Counted from the first letter of the stretch, positions 27,001 to 41,020 are shown. The stretch is DNA of 64,000 nt from Trichoplax adhaerens (GCF_000150275.1 NW_002060949.1:4765915-4829914), one strand, 5' to 3'. Program-made: numbers and translations. Notes: generated by a model from the letters alone, not told the origin.

Positions 27001-30000
27001 TGTATTATTTACATGTTTTCAAAGTTAGGACTTGGAAGTATCAACAAGATCTATTCGACCCTAAGTATTACCTTTAGCATATTGACATAGTTACACTAAT
27101 GGAAGTGAAATTTTGACTGCTTCTGTTCCATTACATTCAGATAATCTTCGGTTACTAAGAGTAACATGTTTGAAATATTTTGATTTTTCTATCACCTTTT
27201 TATGCATTATTCTCTTTATTTACCAGACTCTATAAGTCATTATAAATATTAATGCCATATATATTTTAATGACGAATAGCATTCTATTGTACATAAACAT
27301 ATCGAGTGGTAAGTTATTAATATGCTAAAAGAATATTATAATAACAAATACAGACACGTAAGTAGAGTAACTGCTCTCTTTTGTATCATTCCAACAGTCT
27401 TGCATTTAATACTTTGATTTTTCCCGCAGGTAACTCACCTGATATTAAACATCCAATAAGATACAATATTTATATTTGTATATGTATATGTTTGGGTTAT
27501 TAGTCTTATAGTCTTACGAGCTGAACTTTTTAAGTAAATTATTGCATAATTACTAGGAGATCGTTATGAGAAATTGCTATTTCACAAATTTTAGTTAGTT
27601 TTGGATCGGATTTAGGTGATGTAATTTCGTATATCATTGTCTTAAGCCTTGTATTACTGTTATTGTACTACTACAGCATCGTAAATTATTCGCAGAGAAT
27701 TTGTTCTTGTTAGTCAAATTAACTAAATCTTGCTAATTTGCAATAATATTCTCTCAGCTTTACAGTAACTACACAAAGAATGAACAATAATAAAATTATA
27801 GTCATGTTTTATAAAGCCCAACTGCCAAATTGTATGTGGGAGTTAGTTTCAGCTAAATGCCAATGTTTTAGTTATTTGAAGTGTAATATAATTAATCAAT
27901 AAAGCTATTAGTATACGTAATATCTGAGATTTGTATAGAATTAAATATTCAGCATTATAATATTCTTTATGTTTTTTGATACAAAGTGGGGTAGAGATGA
28001 TATCAGTTGTATTTTGTTATTAACTAGAAATTTTGTCAAACGTTTGCTAGATTATATTTTCGTCAAATATGAGTACTGCATTTTTGCTGCAAGCTATTGT
28101 TACTCTAAGGTATATATTAAACTAATTTTAAAGATATTCTAGTATCTTTAATCATTATCTCTGTTACTGCTAATCATAAAACTATATTTATACGCGTATT
28201 CTTGTAATAGAGGTACACGGAGATATTTCCGGGTCTTCTCCTATCTCGAACTACTTATCAAGATCAGTTTTCCGAGACAACTATGAACTTTTTTCTTAAG
28301 TTTTACGGTAGAAACAACATAGANNNNNNNNNNNNNNNNNNNNNNNNNNNNNNNNNNNNNNNNNNNNNNNNNNTTTGTACTCTACTTTAGAATACGTTAG
28401 AGTACGCATAGAACACGAGATTAATCACGGTCGAAATACGACGTGACCTTCGAGTTCTCTTATAATTAAATATCCAACTGCTGTAATTTACTTACCCTTA
28501 CCAGAAAATGAACTAATTTTATAATCTATAACCCTGATAACAAGTTATCTACCGCATAGCAGTTAAAATAGGGTATTTATACTACATGGTAGCATTTAAA
28601 ATATTGATACTGCTCTAAAATATTAACGCATTTTCAAAGATTTCCCTGCTAGGTAGAATGATCTATTTTCTCAACTATTTATTAACTTATATCATATAAG
28701 AAATTATTGAATAATTTTGTATTTTATATCCTAAGAATTTACCTTATTGTAAATGAAAATATTATGTTAGTGTCATATTTTTTCTTCCTACCAATTAGGT
28801 ACAATTTCACATTGTAGATAGATGCTATCTGTTACATACAACAATTATAAGTACTCAATTAATTACAGCTGAAAATTTTGACCTTCAGACTTTAGACTTT
28901 GTACATATTTCGGTATTTTACACTTCTAAATTAAATTAAATATTTCATGAAATGAACTCTTTAAAATACTTCTTTAAATGTTATCATAAATTTAGTGATT
29001 TAAAACTATTTCAATCTGTATAGACTAAGATTTATTGTCACATGTTGAATTTAGAAAGCATAATGATGAAAATGTCTTTCGAAAGAGTTCTTATCTATAT
29101 CTACAAATTAATTTATATAGCTATTATTATTCTTTGTTGCAAGCAATAAGCTGACATAATTTTTTAAAGTGTATGTTGCCCCAGATAATCTGATTCATAG
29201 CTATGATTACGGAAGGTTGATGAATTTACATCGTACTTTACCTTTTAAACGAGGCTATTCTATCTAGTGTATGAAATTACTATCTTGCTTACACTATGTC
29301 TTAGGCAGTTCCTTAAATTTGATTAAAATTGTTTACATTGTTCTAATGGTGATTTTGAGTACAAGTAAAAGGAGAGTTGATGCCCGTATTGGGCCTAAAG
29401 ATTCGATTACTTTTAAATTTAGGGATTAATACAGTACTGCATTAATTAGCTCCTTATCAAGGAGTATAAAATTTTAAAAGAGTAAAGCAGAAATACGGTG
29501 CCAAATACGGTATCTAGTTATGGCATTTCTAACTCCTATGTTTTCAATTCTATTAGATCTTTTTTTATCCGTGCGATAAAAATTTATGCAGTTTCGATAC
29601 TTTGCAACAGTTAGATTGCATGATGATGATGCAACAAGACAATTATTAACCAGTCTAAACTAACACTCGATATAGTTTAATTGTCAGTTTGAACAGCTGA
29701 CAACTTTATCTAAGATACTGTTGTAAATCGTGTTATCTCCCTAAATTTGATATTATTATTTGCAATACAAAATAAATAAAACGACGGTCTTTTCTTCGAT
29801 ATTTTAGGGCTTAACAGGTACTATAAGACTATCAAACTATCGGTAAAAATTGTTCGGATAATTGAATATGATTAAATCACAATCTATTGACATAATTTGT
29901 TTTGGAAGAGAAAAATATTTTACTATTGGTCAATCAAGGATAAATTTTCGTAGATCGTAGGTGATTGATGATGTATTCGCAAGATTACGTGTAAGCATCT

Positions 30001-31310
30001 TAAGTTTTAATACCGTATAAAAGATGGTAGTAGTAATTACCATGATTAAGATCTCTTCTATGACTTTCACTCGAGAGATGATTAAGTTGCTAGCAGTAAG
30101 CAGATTGTACCTAAATTATTATTACGTCTATTAAAATTCAGTCCTATCACCAGGACACCATTTTGGGCGTATGTATTAGTCTTGCTACTTCTTAACTTAT
30201 TTCTTCAATAACCAAAACAAGTACGTAAATAACTAACCAGGTAATCAAAATTAGAATACAACTCAAGTTACTCTCTTAATATGATCAACTATATAATAAA
30301 AGACGACAACCGATCAATTTCATGCCTACAAGTACGGTAATATACAGTATTTATTTATTTCCTTATGAAAAATTCTTCAATTTTTTATATTATAACTGAT
30401 TAAATGTGTCATGTTGCTGATGAATGTTCTGTGTATGCATACTAATAAGGTATAGGCTGGTAGTGATCTGATTATTAGGTGGGTGATAAAAAAACCTTTG
30501 TCAACAAAGACATGGAGATGCTTGACATCAGAGATATTAAAGAACACCTCCGTACATAAATATTGAATAGCGATGTAGTAAATTGTCTTTCTTGATTCAA
30601 TAATTGACACAGTCATATGCTTGGACAATATGTTAGAATCACTACCCGTCGTGCATTAAAGCCTAATTGATTAGTTACTGTCAGATGATCAATTATTCAG
30701 TCAGAGAATTGGTGTGACGCAGCAATGCTCTAATATTACTGGTAGTCTGCTGAAAGTTCAAATTGTTATGGTAATCTACTTCTTTAAACAAATGATGACC
30801 TTAGACAAGAGAACGAATACGTACTTAACAATGTATTGCAGTTTAGGCTACTGGTCAATTAATTACTTGGTACGACGGGTGCAGATATAACAATGATTGA
30901 ATGCGAAGACGATCATTATAATAACTATAATCACATCGGAATAGGAGAATAGAATAAAACATCGAGATAGTATTGAAAATAGTTCATACACAAGTTGAAC
31001 AGGTAAGAAAGCAACCGAAAATTCAGATAAAAATCATGTAAACATGGGTTATAGTTTCAAGTAGGAGTACTCTAATAAGAGAAAAAATAAAAATAAATAA
31101 AGCGACTAGTATATATGTAGCTTATCTTTTAGCTAATGCCGTAAATTTTTTATTGTTGTTACGTATATCCTGTTAATTTTACATCTCTATAAGGGCTTGA
31201 TGTAATAGATTCGTGATGATATCTTTACAGTATCATCCCCAAGTGTACTCGTGCTTGCTATTTTTCTGCAAGTCAATGATAATAAATATTTACAACGTAA
31301 TCTAGAGATC
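24074..31310. other. Gene-free intergenic stretch between POLDIP2 and SLC6
   Basis: No recognisable exon, RNA gene or clear repeat. Minus-strand frames 24753-24953, 25380-25601 and 30377-30628 are AT-driven and unrecognised. The assembly gap at 28324-28373 lies here, so a feature could be interrupted. Confidence 0.5.
28324..28373. other. Assembly gap (50 N)
   Basis: Exactly fifty N. The round number suggests a placeholder of unknown true length. Confidence 0.98.
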
Positions 31311-34300
31311 ATGGCTGATACTAATAGCGATATCGAGAAAGAAAAAAAGATCGATGAAGAAGCTGAAGTAGCTAAACCAGTTGATTCTGAAAGTGTTGAA
31401 GAAGAACGTGAAGGTTGGGGTAAAAAAATTGAATTTCTCCTTTGCTGCGTTGGCTATGCAGTTGGAGTTGGCAATGTATTGCGATTTCCATACCTATGCT
31501 ACGAAAATGGCGGCGGTAAGTTATGTCAACGCTTCAACGCATTTTACATTAATCTTATTCGCAACTAGCGGCTGCTGCACAATGCACACCAGTCAGAATT
31601 ATTTTTATAGGCATGATCAGATACAAACCAGAACGATTATTTATACTAAGTAAAGCAATACGGATTAGAATTTTTTTTCTGCAGTACGATCATGTAGCCG
31701 TAAACTCGATAAGAAACAACACGTGTTAAGCGGTAAAAATGTCTTTGTAAAATCTGTCAAGGATACTGAGTTAAAGGGAATGTGTTACTCATGTGGATAA
31801 CAGTTTATTTGGTTGTCTTTGACCTTTTTCTTTGATGCAGTTTTTGTAGAGTAATCAAAATGATGAGAATAAAAAGTTATTCAGTTAGATCTACATTAAA
31901 AAATAATACTGGAGCTACGAGATTTCCACATCTACGTGACTCGCCATTACAGTTTCACATCACTACTATAGAGCATGAAATCTTGGATAAGAGCTCTTCC
32001 CAAAAATACAGTGCAAAAACTTTATGTAATAAATTCTATTGAAGATAACGTACTTCTTCACTGCTAAGTAGATATAAGATGTAGAGCTATTTTGAATTTA
32101 TACGCGTATCTCAGTAAACTTACTACAGCATAGAAGTATTCAAGCTTGTACTTGTAGGCGTATTAATTATCTTAAGATTTAGTAAGGCTCATTCTTGAGC
32201 ATTTCCAAATTTTTGTTCTATTCTAAAAATATGATTATAGACTGTTTTTCAGTAGCAAGTACTCTAAAAAAAGGTTACCATTAAATAAGAAATCTATGAA
32301 AAGTTGAACTAATGTAAAATACATGTATAGTAGCAACTAGTCTAGTTTTAAGGCGCTTGCTGGAAACATAATTGCTTCGATAAATACAGTTTATTATTTT
32401 TCTAGGCTTTATACGATTTTTTTTGTTTGCCAACTAGCCTCTAGCAATGATTTATAAGGTCAGTGTTGGCTAAAATCTTTTTTTTTATCTAGGGGCATTT
32501 CTGATTCCATACTTTCTATGCATGATATTTTGTGGCATACCGCTGATTGCGTTAGAATTTGCTATTGGGCAATACTGGCAGAAAGGACCTACCGTGGTCT
32601 TTTTACATCTATGTCCGCTATTAAGTGGTTCGTACTCGTATTGCATTTTTATTCAATTACAGCCATTTATCATTTTGCATGATTAATTCGACCAAGTAGA
32701 TGTTATCATAAGAATGGCTTCAATATTATATAAGCTATGTGATACAGGAAAGTAAAATACACTCTTATTTTTATTGTATTTAAAAATATCTAGGGATTGG
32801 CTATTGCATGATTATGATATCTTTCCTAGTGTCTACCTATTACATCAGTTTGCTTGTTTGGGTTCTTTATTACTTATTCAGCAGTTTTGGTAATCCATTG
32901 CCTTGGTTAACTTGTGATAACCCATGGAATACACCAAACTGCGTTGTCTATAATAGATCAAATCCAAACCTAACTGGGACTTCACCAAGCGAAGAATTTT
33001 TAAAGTTAGTTCGATAAATTCATGACAGCCTATTTACGCTAATAGATTTTAACTAAATTTCCAATCGTTTTCATTAACGACTCATTCACTTCTACAATCA
33101 ACTACTATAGATTTAATTATGGCCTCAATACCTACTATTTTTCAAGGAAAAATGGGGGTTATGTAATACTTATGATCAATTTTTTTTAGCGAAAAAGTTC
33201 TAAATATGACCAGTTCGCCGTCAGAAATCGGAATTGTGAAGTGGGATCTGGTTCTACTACTCTTGTTGTCATGGATTATCATTTATTTTTGCTCATTCAA
33301 GGGCGTTCAATGGACTGGAAAGGTATGACACCGCACGCTATAGCTACTATTTAAGTGTAGATCGTATGCAGTACAAAAGGAAATGTAAAATTTTTTAAAT
33401 CGCTGGTTTTTTAATTTGTTGTGCATCTGATATATTGAAACAAAAATCTTTCTGAAAACAAATCGCAAATCAAAATTGATGGTATACTTTGATATCATAG
33501 TTAGTGCTGATGTTCTGTTTAAAAAATTACCGCTTTTGAAAATATTGTCTTTTTGTATATAGAAATTGCAAGTTAGTGAAATGACTGTATTGTGGTATAT
33601 ATACACATTGCATTTTGAAGCTTCACTAAATATATATACTATAGGTTTAGTTTATTTAAAAACCGATAGCTACCATACTACTACAACTGCATTGCAGGAT
33701 ATTTCTTTTATACGCATGCACTTTGCTATTATTAAATTTCATCGCGTTATTTATATAAGATATGGAACAAGTACTTACGTTTCGGTTGAACTTAAAAAAT
33801 AAATAAACTTCAATAAATCTATTCATTGGCGTAGTAGCTAGTCAATAATAGATAATAATAACATTCATCTATTAATACTGAGTTGATCAATTGTAGATTT
33901 TTAAATACGTGAACTCATGACATGAACTCATATGCTCTAATTTTGTGATAGGTCGTTTACTTTACGGCAACATTCCCTTATCTTGTTTTGATCATCCTTT
34001 TCATCCGTGGACTTACCTTGGAAGGTGCTGGTGATGGTCTTTACTTTTATTTAAGTCCAAAGTTTGAGCTGCTACGAAGTATAGATGTAATACGCTTATT
34101 TTTTAATACCATTCATATTCTTATTGACAATACGATGTTATTCAGGATACAAAACATGTCACTAATGCAATTAAAAATGGATGATTCATAATGTTTTAAA
34201 AATAAAATTCAATTATAACTCCATTCTATCTTACAGTAAGTTTGCTTTCATACTCTGTATCTTTTTAGGTTTGGAAAAAAGCAGGAACTCAGATCTTTTA

Positions 34301-37300
34301 TTCCTTAGGCATCGGCTTTGGTAGCTTAATTGCTTACTCTAGTTATAACAAGAGAGACAATAATGTTATAAAGTATGTCAACTCCAATGAATACTATTAA
34401 TTTATAATCAATTTACGTACAATGTATCAGGAATTATAGGTAGAATACGATTTCATATCATAAGTGAATTAGTTGCATTCGATTGTAATAGATTATAGCA
34501 AAATCAAGAAAAATAGAAACTTCATAATTATAATATTGGGTGCTATAGGGATGCGGTTGGTTTGGCACTTATAAACTGTGGGACCAGCTTTTTTGCTGGA
34601 TTTGCCATATTTTCTATGATGGGCCATATGTCACGCAAACTGAATGTACCAGTCGAACGAGTGGTAGCTGAAGGTAAATTTAAATATTTACATAATTATC
34701 TAAATATAGTAATCGCTTCTATTAAGCTAAAGTAAGGCAAGAATAGACTGTAGACAACTTAGATCTGTACAATGATATTTTCTGTAATATAAATTCTATC
34801 TCTACGCAGTCTAGATTTGCTGCATGATATAGATGTACCAAATAATATTACGTTATAGTTTAATTTATAGATATTTTACTTATACTTTATCCGAGTGGCT
34901 TCTAAATTAACGGATTGTCACAATTTCGTGGCTTCTAAATTAATGGATTGTCACAATTTCACTTCTGTGACAAGGTAACGTACAGTAAAAGTCCATAAGT
35001 AGCTACTGACTTAAACGCCCTTTTACTTAACGTTAAACACACTCAGCAAAATACTGTAAAGATGAAACTTTTATTAGCAAAGATACATCTACCACTTTTT
35101 ACCACCACACTCATCTCAAATGTTCCCGTTTATATAGGAACCGTCTAATTTGTAAATAACAACGGTGTTATTATTATACCTTACTAGGAGAAATATCTCG
35201 AACTGAGATATCCCTTACATAGCTTTTCTATCAGTAAATATTTTGAATCTCTTACGCATACTTAATCTTAATCTAAGCTCGTAGGTTGTCTAATTCAACT
35301 ATTATCAACTAGAATTTGAATCATCTTACTGCTATCTATCGCACAATAACAATCAATATCAAATATGTAATGAACTCTTACAAACAACATCCACGTTAAG
35401 GCATTACTTATCTTACCTAGCACTACAAATATGAATATTCTCCATACTAGCTACTACTGTGCTTATTAAACTATCCTAATGACAAGGCAACACCATAACA
35501 TGGATTTACTTAACCACGTGAAGTACAAATTGTCGATGTTGATACTTATTAATGTCTGTATTACGATGATATTTTTGTCCAACGTTCATGGCGAAAATAG
35601 GTCCTGGATTAGCTTTCATAATATATCCAGCAGGGTTAGCGACTCTACCAGCAGCTCAGTTTTGGTCGGTGTTATTTTTCTTTATGCTAATCACCTTAGC
35701 CTTGGATAGTCAGGTATAATGTGTTACTGTATTTAAATCTAATGTAGATAGAAATATAAAAGACAAACTATTGAGCTATGAAATTATGGAAATACTTGTA
35801 AAATTTTAATAGCTCGTTACATAAAAATTTAGTTTGGAATGGTTGAATCAGTAGCGACTGGTATTGAAGACGCTTTTGCAAAACATTTACGTGGTAAGAA
35901 GCCGTTGACGGTTGGGGTCTTGTGCGTGGTGCAATTTCTGTTTAGTATCGCATGTGTAACTCAGGTAAGTCGAATTGATATCTAAATTTTAACCGTTCTA
36001 ATTGTTATCATTCTTCTAGCATAACAAGAATTGAGATCAATTTATTAATATTTGCCTATTCGATTATTATGATCTGTATTTAATAGGGTGGCATTTATAT
36101 CTACTATATTTTCGATTCATATTCTGGATCTACTGCGTTGATATTGGCCGTAGCCGTAGAATCGTTAACTATAAGCTGGATTTATGGTAAATCATTTTGA
36201 ATCAGTGTTTTAATGATAATTTTTGTATATTTTGATTCGGTGAAAACTCTTATAGCCGATAATGATATAGATTTTTATTAACTTGTTACAGTACAAGCAT
36301 ATGCGTAAATAGAGTATACCTTATCAGCAAAACAAGTAATTATAATGTTATAATTTATTTAGTGTAGTTAGCCTTGGGCTATAGCCTATTGGTACTATTT
36401 TAGCTAATTTTGGAAACTTGCAAATATCATTTTATTTAAGATTTTATTGGTGTAAAATTAGTCCGTAGAGTAGTTATAATATAAATGTACAAAATTGATA
36501 AGGAAATTTGCTGATATACTCTTACATTAACTTTAAAATCTTTATAGCAACATTATTAAACAGCTTTTAGATAATACAATTACAAACTTTGGAATATAAT
36601 TCGAAAAGTCAACTTATTTTAACTGACTCATTCTACTTTCCATTGGTTTTGTTACTTACGACGAAAATTCTGTTAAATATTGACAGGTGTAAACAGAATG
36701 GCTCGTAATATAGAAATAATGAAAGGCTCTCCAGTTTGGTTTGGTTGGAAAATCTTTTGGGCTGTTATTACTCCAGGATTTATGATTGTACGTACAAATA
36801 ATTTTGATCGGCCATCATTTTGCTTATATTATAGCCATTAATCAAGTTCATTATTTTAGACTAGAATCGAATAAGGGATACTCTATTAAATGTTAAAAGC
36901 GTATAAGAGTACAATATACTGTCGTTGTATATATAATCATGAAAGGGCAATATTAAGTAATTGAAGTATTTTGCATTTCTAATATCATCGATATTGATGT
37001 AGATTAGACTAATATATTTATACAATATACTATCATTGTATGTATAATTATCAAAGAGCGACATTAAGTAATTGAATTATTTTGCATTTCTAATATTATT
37101 GATATTGATGTAGATTAGACTAATATATAGATGAGCTAAATTTAAATATATCTTGATTGCAGGTAATTTTCGTGTATAGTATTATTGATTACGCACCACT
37201 TAAATACGGCGGTAAGCGTTATCCGTGGTGGGGAGATTTTATTGGTTGGGTCATGACTGGGCTTTGCATTATTAGTATCATTATTCCTGGTCTAGTTCTG

Positions 37301-37827
37301 TTAATTAGGGAGAAGGGTACCCTTAAAGAGGTGAAAAGATAATGAATAATGATAAGTTTTAATTCATCGAGTTAATGCTATCTTAATTAATACAAAATTA
37401 ATATGTGAATGTTTATATCATCATGAAATATGATAATGCTATAGCTTATATCTATACAGACTGGATATACTTAGTTATGCTTCTATTTAGTTCTAGTAAC
37501 GATAGAAGTTGTCTTAATGGCACGAAATAGGCTGCCAATAACAGCCACATATATATTACATCATTCCGATAATACTGATGATAATTTTTCTCTTGCTTAA
37601 AACAAATCGTAGTCAGATCAAGTTGCATCATTCTTGCTTCACCTCACAAAATTTCCATTTTTAACTTTTACTAGCGATTGATCAAGTTGTGCTATGTACC
37701 AGACTCCGCAGCTGAGATAGCTTTTATGAAGGAAAAGAAGGGTTATTCTGAAGAAGAAGTATCATCATTGCCAGAAAAAACAGTATTTACAGGAACTGCA
37801 CCCCTCAATTATGAGTCCAACGTTTAA
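31311..37827 (+). CDS. SLC6-family Na+/Cl--coupled amino-acid transporter (GABA/glycine-like), 13 exons
   Basis: Exons: 31311-31515, 32493-32627, 32794-33004, 33190-33322, 33952-34086, 34269-34372, 34549-34673, 35601-35713, 35833-35964, 36087-36186, 36687-36787, 37163-37330 and 37675-37827. All phases join, giving 604 residues, a normal SLC6 length with 12 membrane segments. TM1 reads [16 protein letters not shown], with Gly where monoamine carriers have Asp, so an amino-acid-type substrate is likely. The large outer loop has [14 protein letters not shown] (paired Cys, GAT-like) and N-glycosylation sequons NRS and NLT. TM6 region [16 protein letters not shown]8 sodium-site motif TSFFAGF and the C-terminal GTLKE-RLIKLC stretch all fit. 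The acidic N-terminus is cytosolic. The invariant Trp of NVWRFP is Leu57 here. Substrate cannot be fixed from sequence. Intron 7 contains a solo LTR and intron 11 a tandem repeat. ATG 31311 was chosen for its context (GATCATGG) and family length. Confidence 0.95.
34895..34960. repeat. 33-bp direct tandem duplication at the LTR boundary
   Basis: Two adjacent 33-base units, 34895-34927 and 34928-34960, differ at one position (AACGGAT versus AATGGAT). Each unit contains flanking DNA plus the first 12 bases of the adjacent LTR, so the duplication postdates insertion. Confidence 0.9.
34949..35500 (-). mobile_element. Solo LTR, copy A (552 bp), in SLC6 intron 7
   Basis: Read on the minus strand it begins TGTTATGGTG and ends AATTGTGACA, the TG...CA termini of an LTR. 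It is flanked by the 5-bp duplication TGGAT (34944-34948 and 35501-35505). On the minus strand a TATATAAA-type box (near 35129-35136) precedes an AATAAA signal (35070-35075), the usual U3-R-U5 order. It is alignable over its full length with copy B at 45083-45632. No internal region is present, so it is a recombined solo LTR. It lies antisense to the host gene. Confidence 0.88.
36910..37131. repeat. Two-copy tandem repeat, 111-bp period, in SLC6 intron 11
   Basis: Units 36910-37020 and 37021-37131 both start TACAATATACT and share TTTTGCATTTCTAATAT and TGATGTAGATTAGACTAATA. They differ at scattered positions. Each contains an ACAATATACT...GT(A/T)GTAT region with some hairpin potential. Confidence 0.85.
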
Positions 37828-40642
37828 TATTTACACTAATAATGCGAATAATGATATTTTTTTCTTTACATGTAAGTTACGGTACAAGTTTCGTTTTATT
37901 CTCCAGTTTAATTAAGTCGGTGTACTGATAATTATAAAGGATTTGTGCGTACTCTGTAGCTCTATATTGACTACTTTAATTTCATTTTTACGGCATTCCT
38001 TTTGATATGCTTAGTTAACACAATTGAGTAAGATACAAATGTCAAATTACTCCATAGGTGTACACTACACAATACAGTATTGCTTGATAGTAATTAAAAG
38101 AAACAAAAAGACTCCAGTTTCTAAATTAAGCATTAACAGCGAGTAGTGAGTTTTCAAGACTATAGCGCAGGATACTAAATAGCGTTTGAATAATATCCTG
38201 TATTGACTTAGCTGATTTAAGCTAACAGTTATACATAGTGCGCAAGGTAGTATCGCTAGGTATAAAAATGTTACACGGTGTAGCTGAAACTTGCATACTA
38301 TATTATGCCTTATCTTCACCCAATAAAATTATACACTTAAAGGGCTGCAGTGCAGCCGTATCTAATCCGTTGGGTTCACTTTGACGCTATGTAAACAGAA
38401 AATTTTTGTTATACTGTAAGATAGTCTACGGATACTATAAACTATAGTCTACAGGTATAGTAGTAAAGCTGTGCACTTCTGCACAAACAGCGTCAAAAAT
38501 CAATTACTATTAGTTGATGGAGTAAAATGGAATTAGAGCTCGCTGTTGGTGGGGGGGGGGGGAGTAGATATAACTGGTGAAGTAATATCCGTTCGCATAA
38601 CATAATACTTTAATGGATTCACTAGTCATTGTTATTTTAAAATTTTCTCTTCCTTATTTAGCTCGTATCAGCAATTCACTATATCGCTACTTCAACGAAA
38701 ATCAACACAACACGGATAAATTATAGTCACTAAAAATAGGGTAAACAGAAGTATAACTTTTTGATCGTCTTCTAATGCACGTAAATGTTTGTAATGTGTA
38801 CGGAAAAGTTACCGATACATTAGCACATAATTATAATTGGCCATTTTGGTTTATTTACTAATGTTGATGCAAGATACAGTAGGTTGTGAAGCGCTGCCTG
38901 AATTGGAATTTATAGTTCTTGATAGCTATTTTTAAATAGCTACTGCAGTTATTATGGTCGCAGAAAAATCGTTCCAACGTTGCGGTTTCTGGTAAGATTA
39001 ATGTTCAAGGACTGTGAATGTGGGGGAGGGAGAGGGGAGAAAGAGAGAGAATACCAACAGGATACTTTTAGGCTTCTTAGTGTTTAGTAACTGTTATTGT
39101 CAGACTAAATTATGCTTTACATTTCAACAGCAACACATATCATCATTTCACTATTACCGTTGTCATGTTTACTGCAGGAAAATAAGTTCTATAGCGAGAC
39201 TCCTAGTAATTACAAGTGGCGTCGCTAGATCTTAATGGACTACTGGTATCAAGGGTTACATTTAGGGCGTTGAGATGGTCGTTGGCTGTTAAAAGAAGGA
39301 TATAAAAGACTGGCTCCATTAGGAGGGAGACAGTCGCTAGCCTGAGAGTTAGCTGTACCGTATACACTGTCTACGTGGTCTAATTTTTACTACTGTAATA
39401 TTCAACAATGATCATTAAGTAATAAAACTATTTTTAACCGCTATCGTGAGAGACTAATTCTACGTGTATATTATTGTTTGACTAGATTAGACTTGAGGTA
39501 GAAGTAGTACTTTATTACAGAGTATTTATCGATATAGAGTTGATATTTATTATACCGTAAAAGGTAATATATAGGCTACTATGGCTAAGTGTGGAAACGC
39601 AGCTTGTAGTACAGTTGTAGTATAGTCGTAGAACTTTATCATGGGATTGCACAACCATCAAAAAGTCATAAAGCTCTATCAGGAATATTACAGTCTACAA
39701 GCCTATGTGATAATAACAGTGTAATATGATATCGGATATATCATGTACTGCTGGAGTCTAAAATATGGTTGGAGATATGATGAGACAACGAATCTGTTCT
39801 GTAAAGCAATGGAATTCTCCTTATTTTATTTCGTTTACCGAGCAAAGCGTATTATTATGCATGCAACAACAGCGCACCATGAAGAAACTGTATTGACTAT
39901 ATCTATAAGTTATGATACAAGATAAGATACGATATTATATTACGGGCGTTATTACGATAGGAGAGAATAAACCTAAAAACGCCATGATTTTAATTGCCGG
40001 CTGCTGTCAAGTGGGTCTCAAATTAGTGAATTATATATATATAGTCAATTGAATTAATGTGGTAGATCAAAATGCATCTTGATCTGGTTATGAAATAGCT
40101 TGATGCTATTACACTTGGAGAAGCAGTCGAGATAAGCCTACAGTGGTACAGTGAAAGGAAAATTTATTTTGTCCTTGATTTGTAATAAAGGAGAAAATAC
40201 AACTGGAAATTTTTCTCCTTTCTACGGGTATTACATACAGTCCGGTAGCTTTTTTTCAAGTCAAGAAATAATCAAGACCTTCCTCATTGATTTTGATTCG
40301 GTGTTTGAACACATAGGGTATGCTACAAGCCAAGTCTAACGTTAATCTACTGTCTTGGGATTAGGAATGAAGTTCGGCGTGGAGTTTACTGCCAAAACCA
40401 AGTAGGGAAAGGTAATGTTTTCGTTTTACTATACAATATTGGACAATTTCCGATATTACGGAAGCATTTGCCAATCGCAATGCTGATATAGTTGTTGTTC
40501 AAGGGATAGACAACGTTAGACTAAATAAACTCAATCAAGAGGATAAAGTATACAGTCGACGCATAGCACAGTAGAGTGATATTACTCATGTTCGGAATAT
40601 TTTTACAATGCTGCACTAGGCTACAGTCGCTGACAAGTGATC
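37828..40642. other. Intergenic DNA downstream of SLC6
   Basis: No supported gene. A near-palindrome GGCTGCAGTGCAGCC lies at about 38342-38356 and a 12-G run at 38551-38562. Near 39300 a TATAAAAG motif is followed about 120 bases later by AATAAA, resembling LTR or promoter layout, but no termini could be found. Short frames at 39014, 39743 and 40151 are unrecognised. Confidence 0.45.
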
Positions 40643-41020
40643 TTGTTGGGGGCGAATTGACGTCATCGCTTCATTTTATAGAACAGACTCGGATTTTATA
40701 GAGTCGCCGATGGAACGACGACTCTATAACATAGCCGGCGATCGTATATATGAACGAGGCCGGATACGAAATGGGTCATTTTGCACTCGACTAAAGGAAA
40801 TAATGTTCCTATGCTGAGGTTGAGGCACCGAAAACTATGATCAACTTATATTTACGCGTATATTGATTCTATTTATTTACGCTTTTAGCTGCCTAAACCT
40901 CAGCATAGGAAATTATTTCCTTTAGTCGAGTGCAAAACGGCCGATTTGCCTGTTGGCCTCGTTCATACTGTACGTACAGTACACTGTACAGTACTGTACA
41001 CTGTCAATTCGCCCCAACAA
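40643..41020. mobile_element. Foldback/MITE-like element, 378 bp, with long terminal inverted repeats
   Basis: The left end TTGTTGGGGGCGAATTGAC is the near-perfect reverse complement of the right end GTCAATTCGCCCCAACAA. The inner arms (about 40744-40828 and 40890-40975) also pair over about 80 bases, including TGCACTCGACTAAAGGAAAT on the left and its complement on the right. The left arm carries about 80 bases not mirrored in the right arm, where GTAC motifs sit instead. No coding capacity and no clear target-site duplication. Non-autonomous DNA transposon is the best guess. Confidence 0.75.

Noticed and set aside
31381-31653. Alternative frame across SLC6 exon 1
   Set aside because: The frame from 31311 carries the SLC6 TM1 signature and splices in phase to exon 2.
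39290-39430. TATAAAAG followed by AATAAA, LTR-like spacing
   Set aside because: No TG...CA termini or target duplication could be located, so the pairing may be chance.
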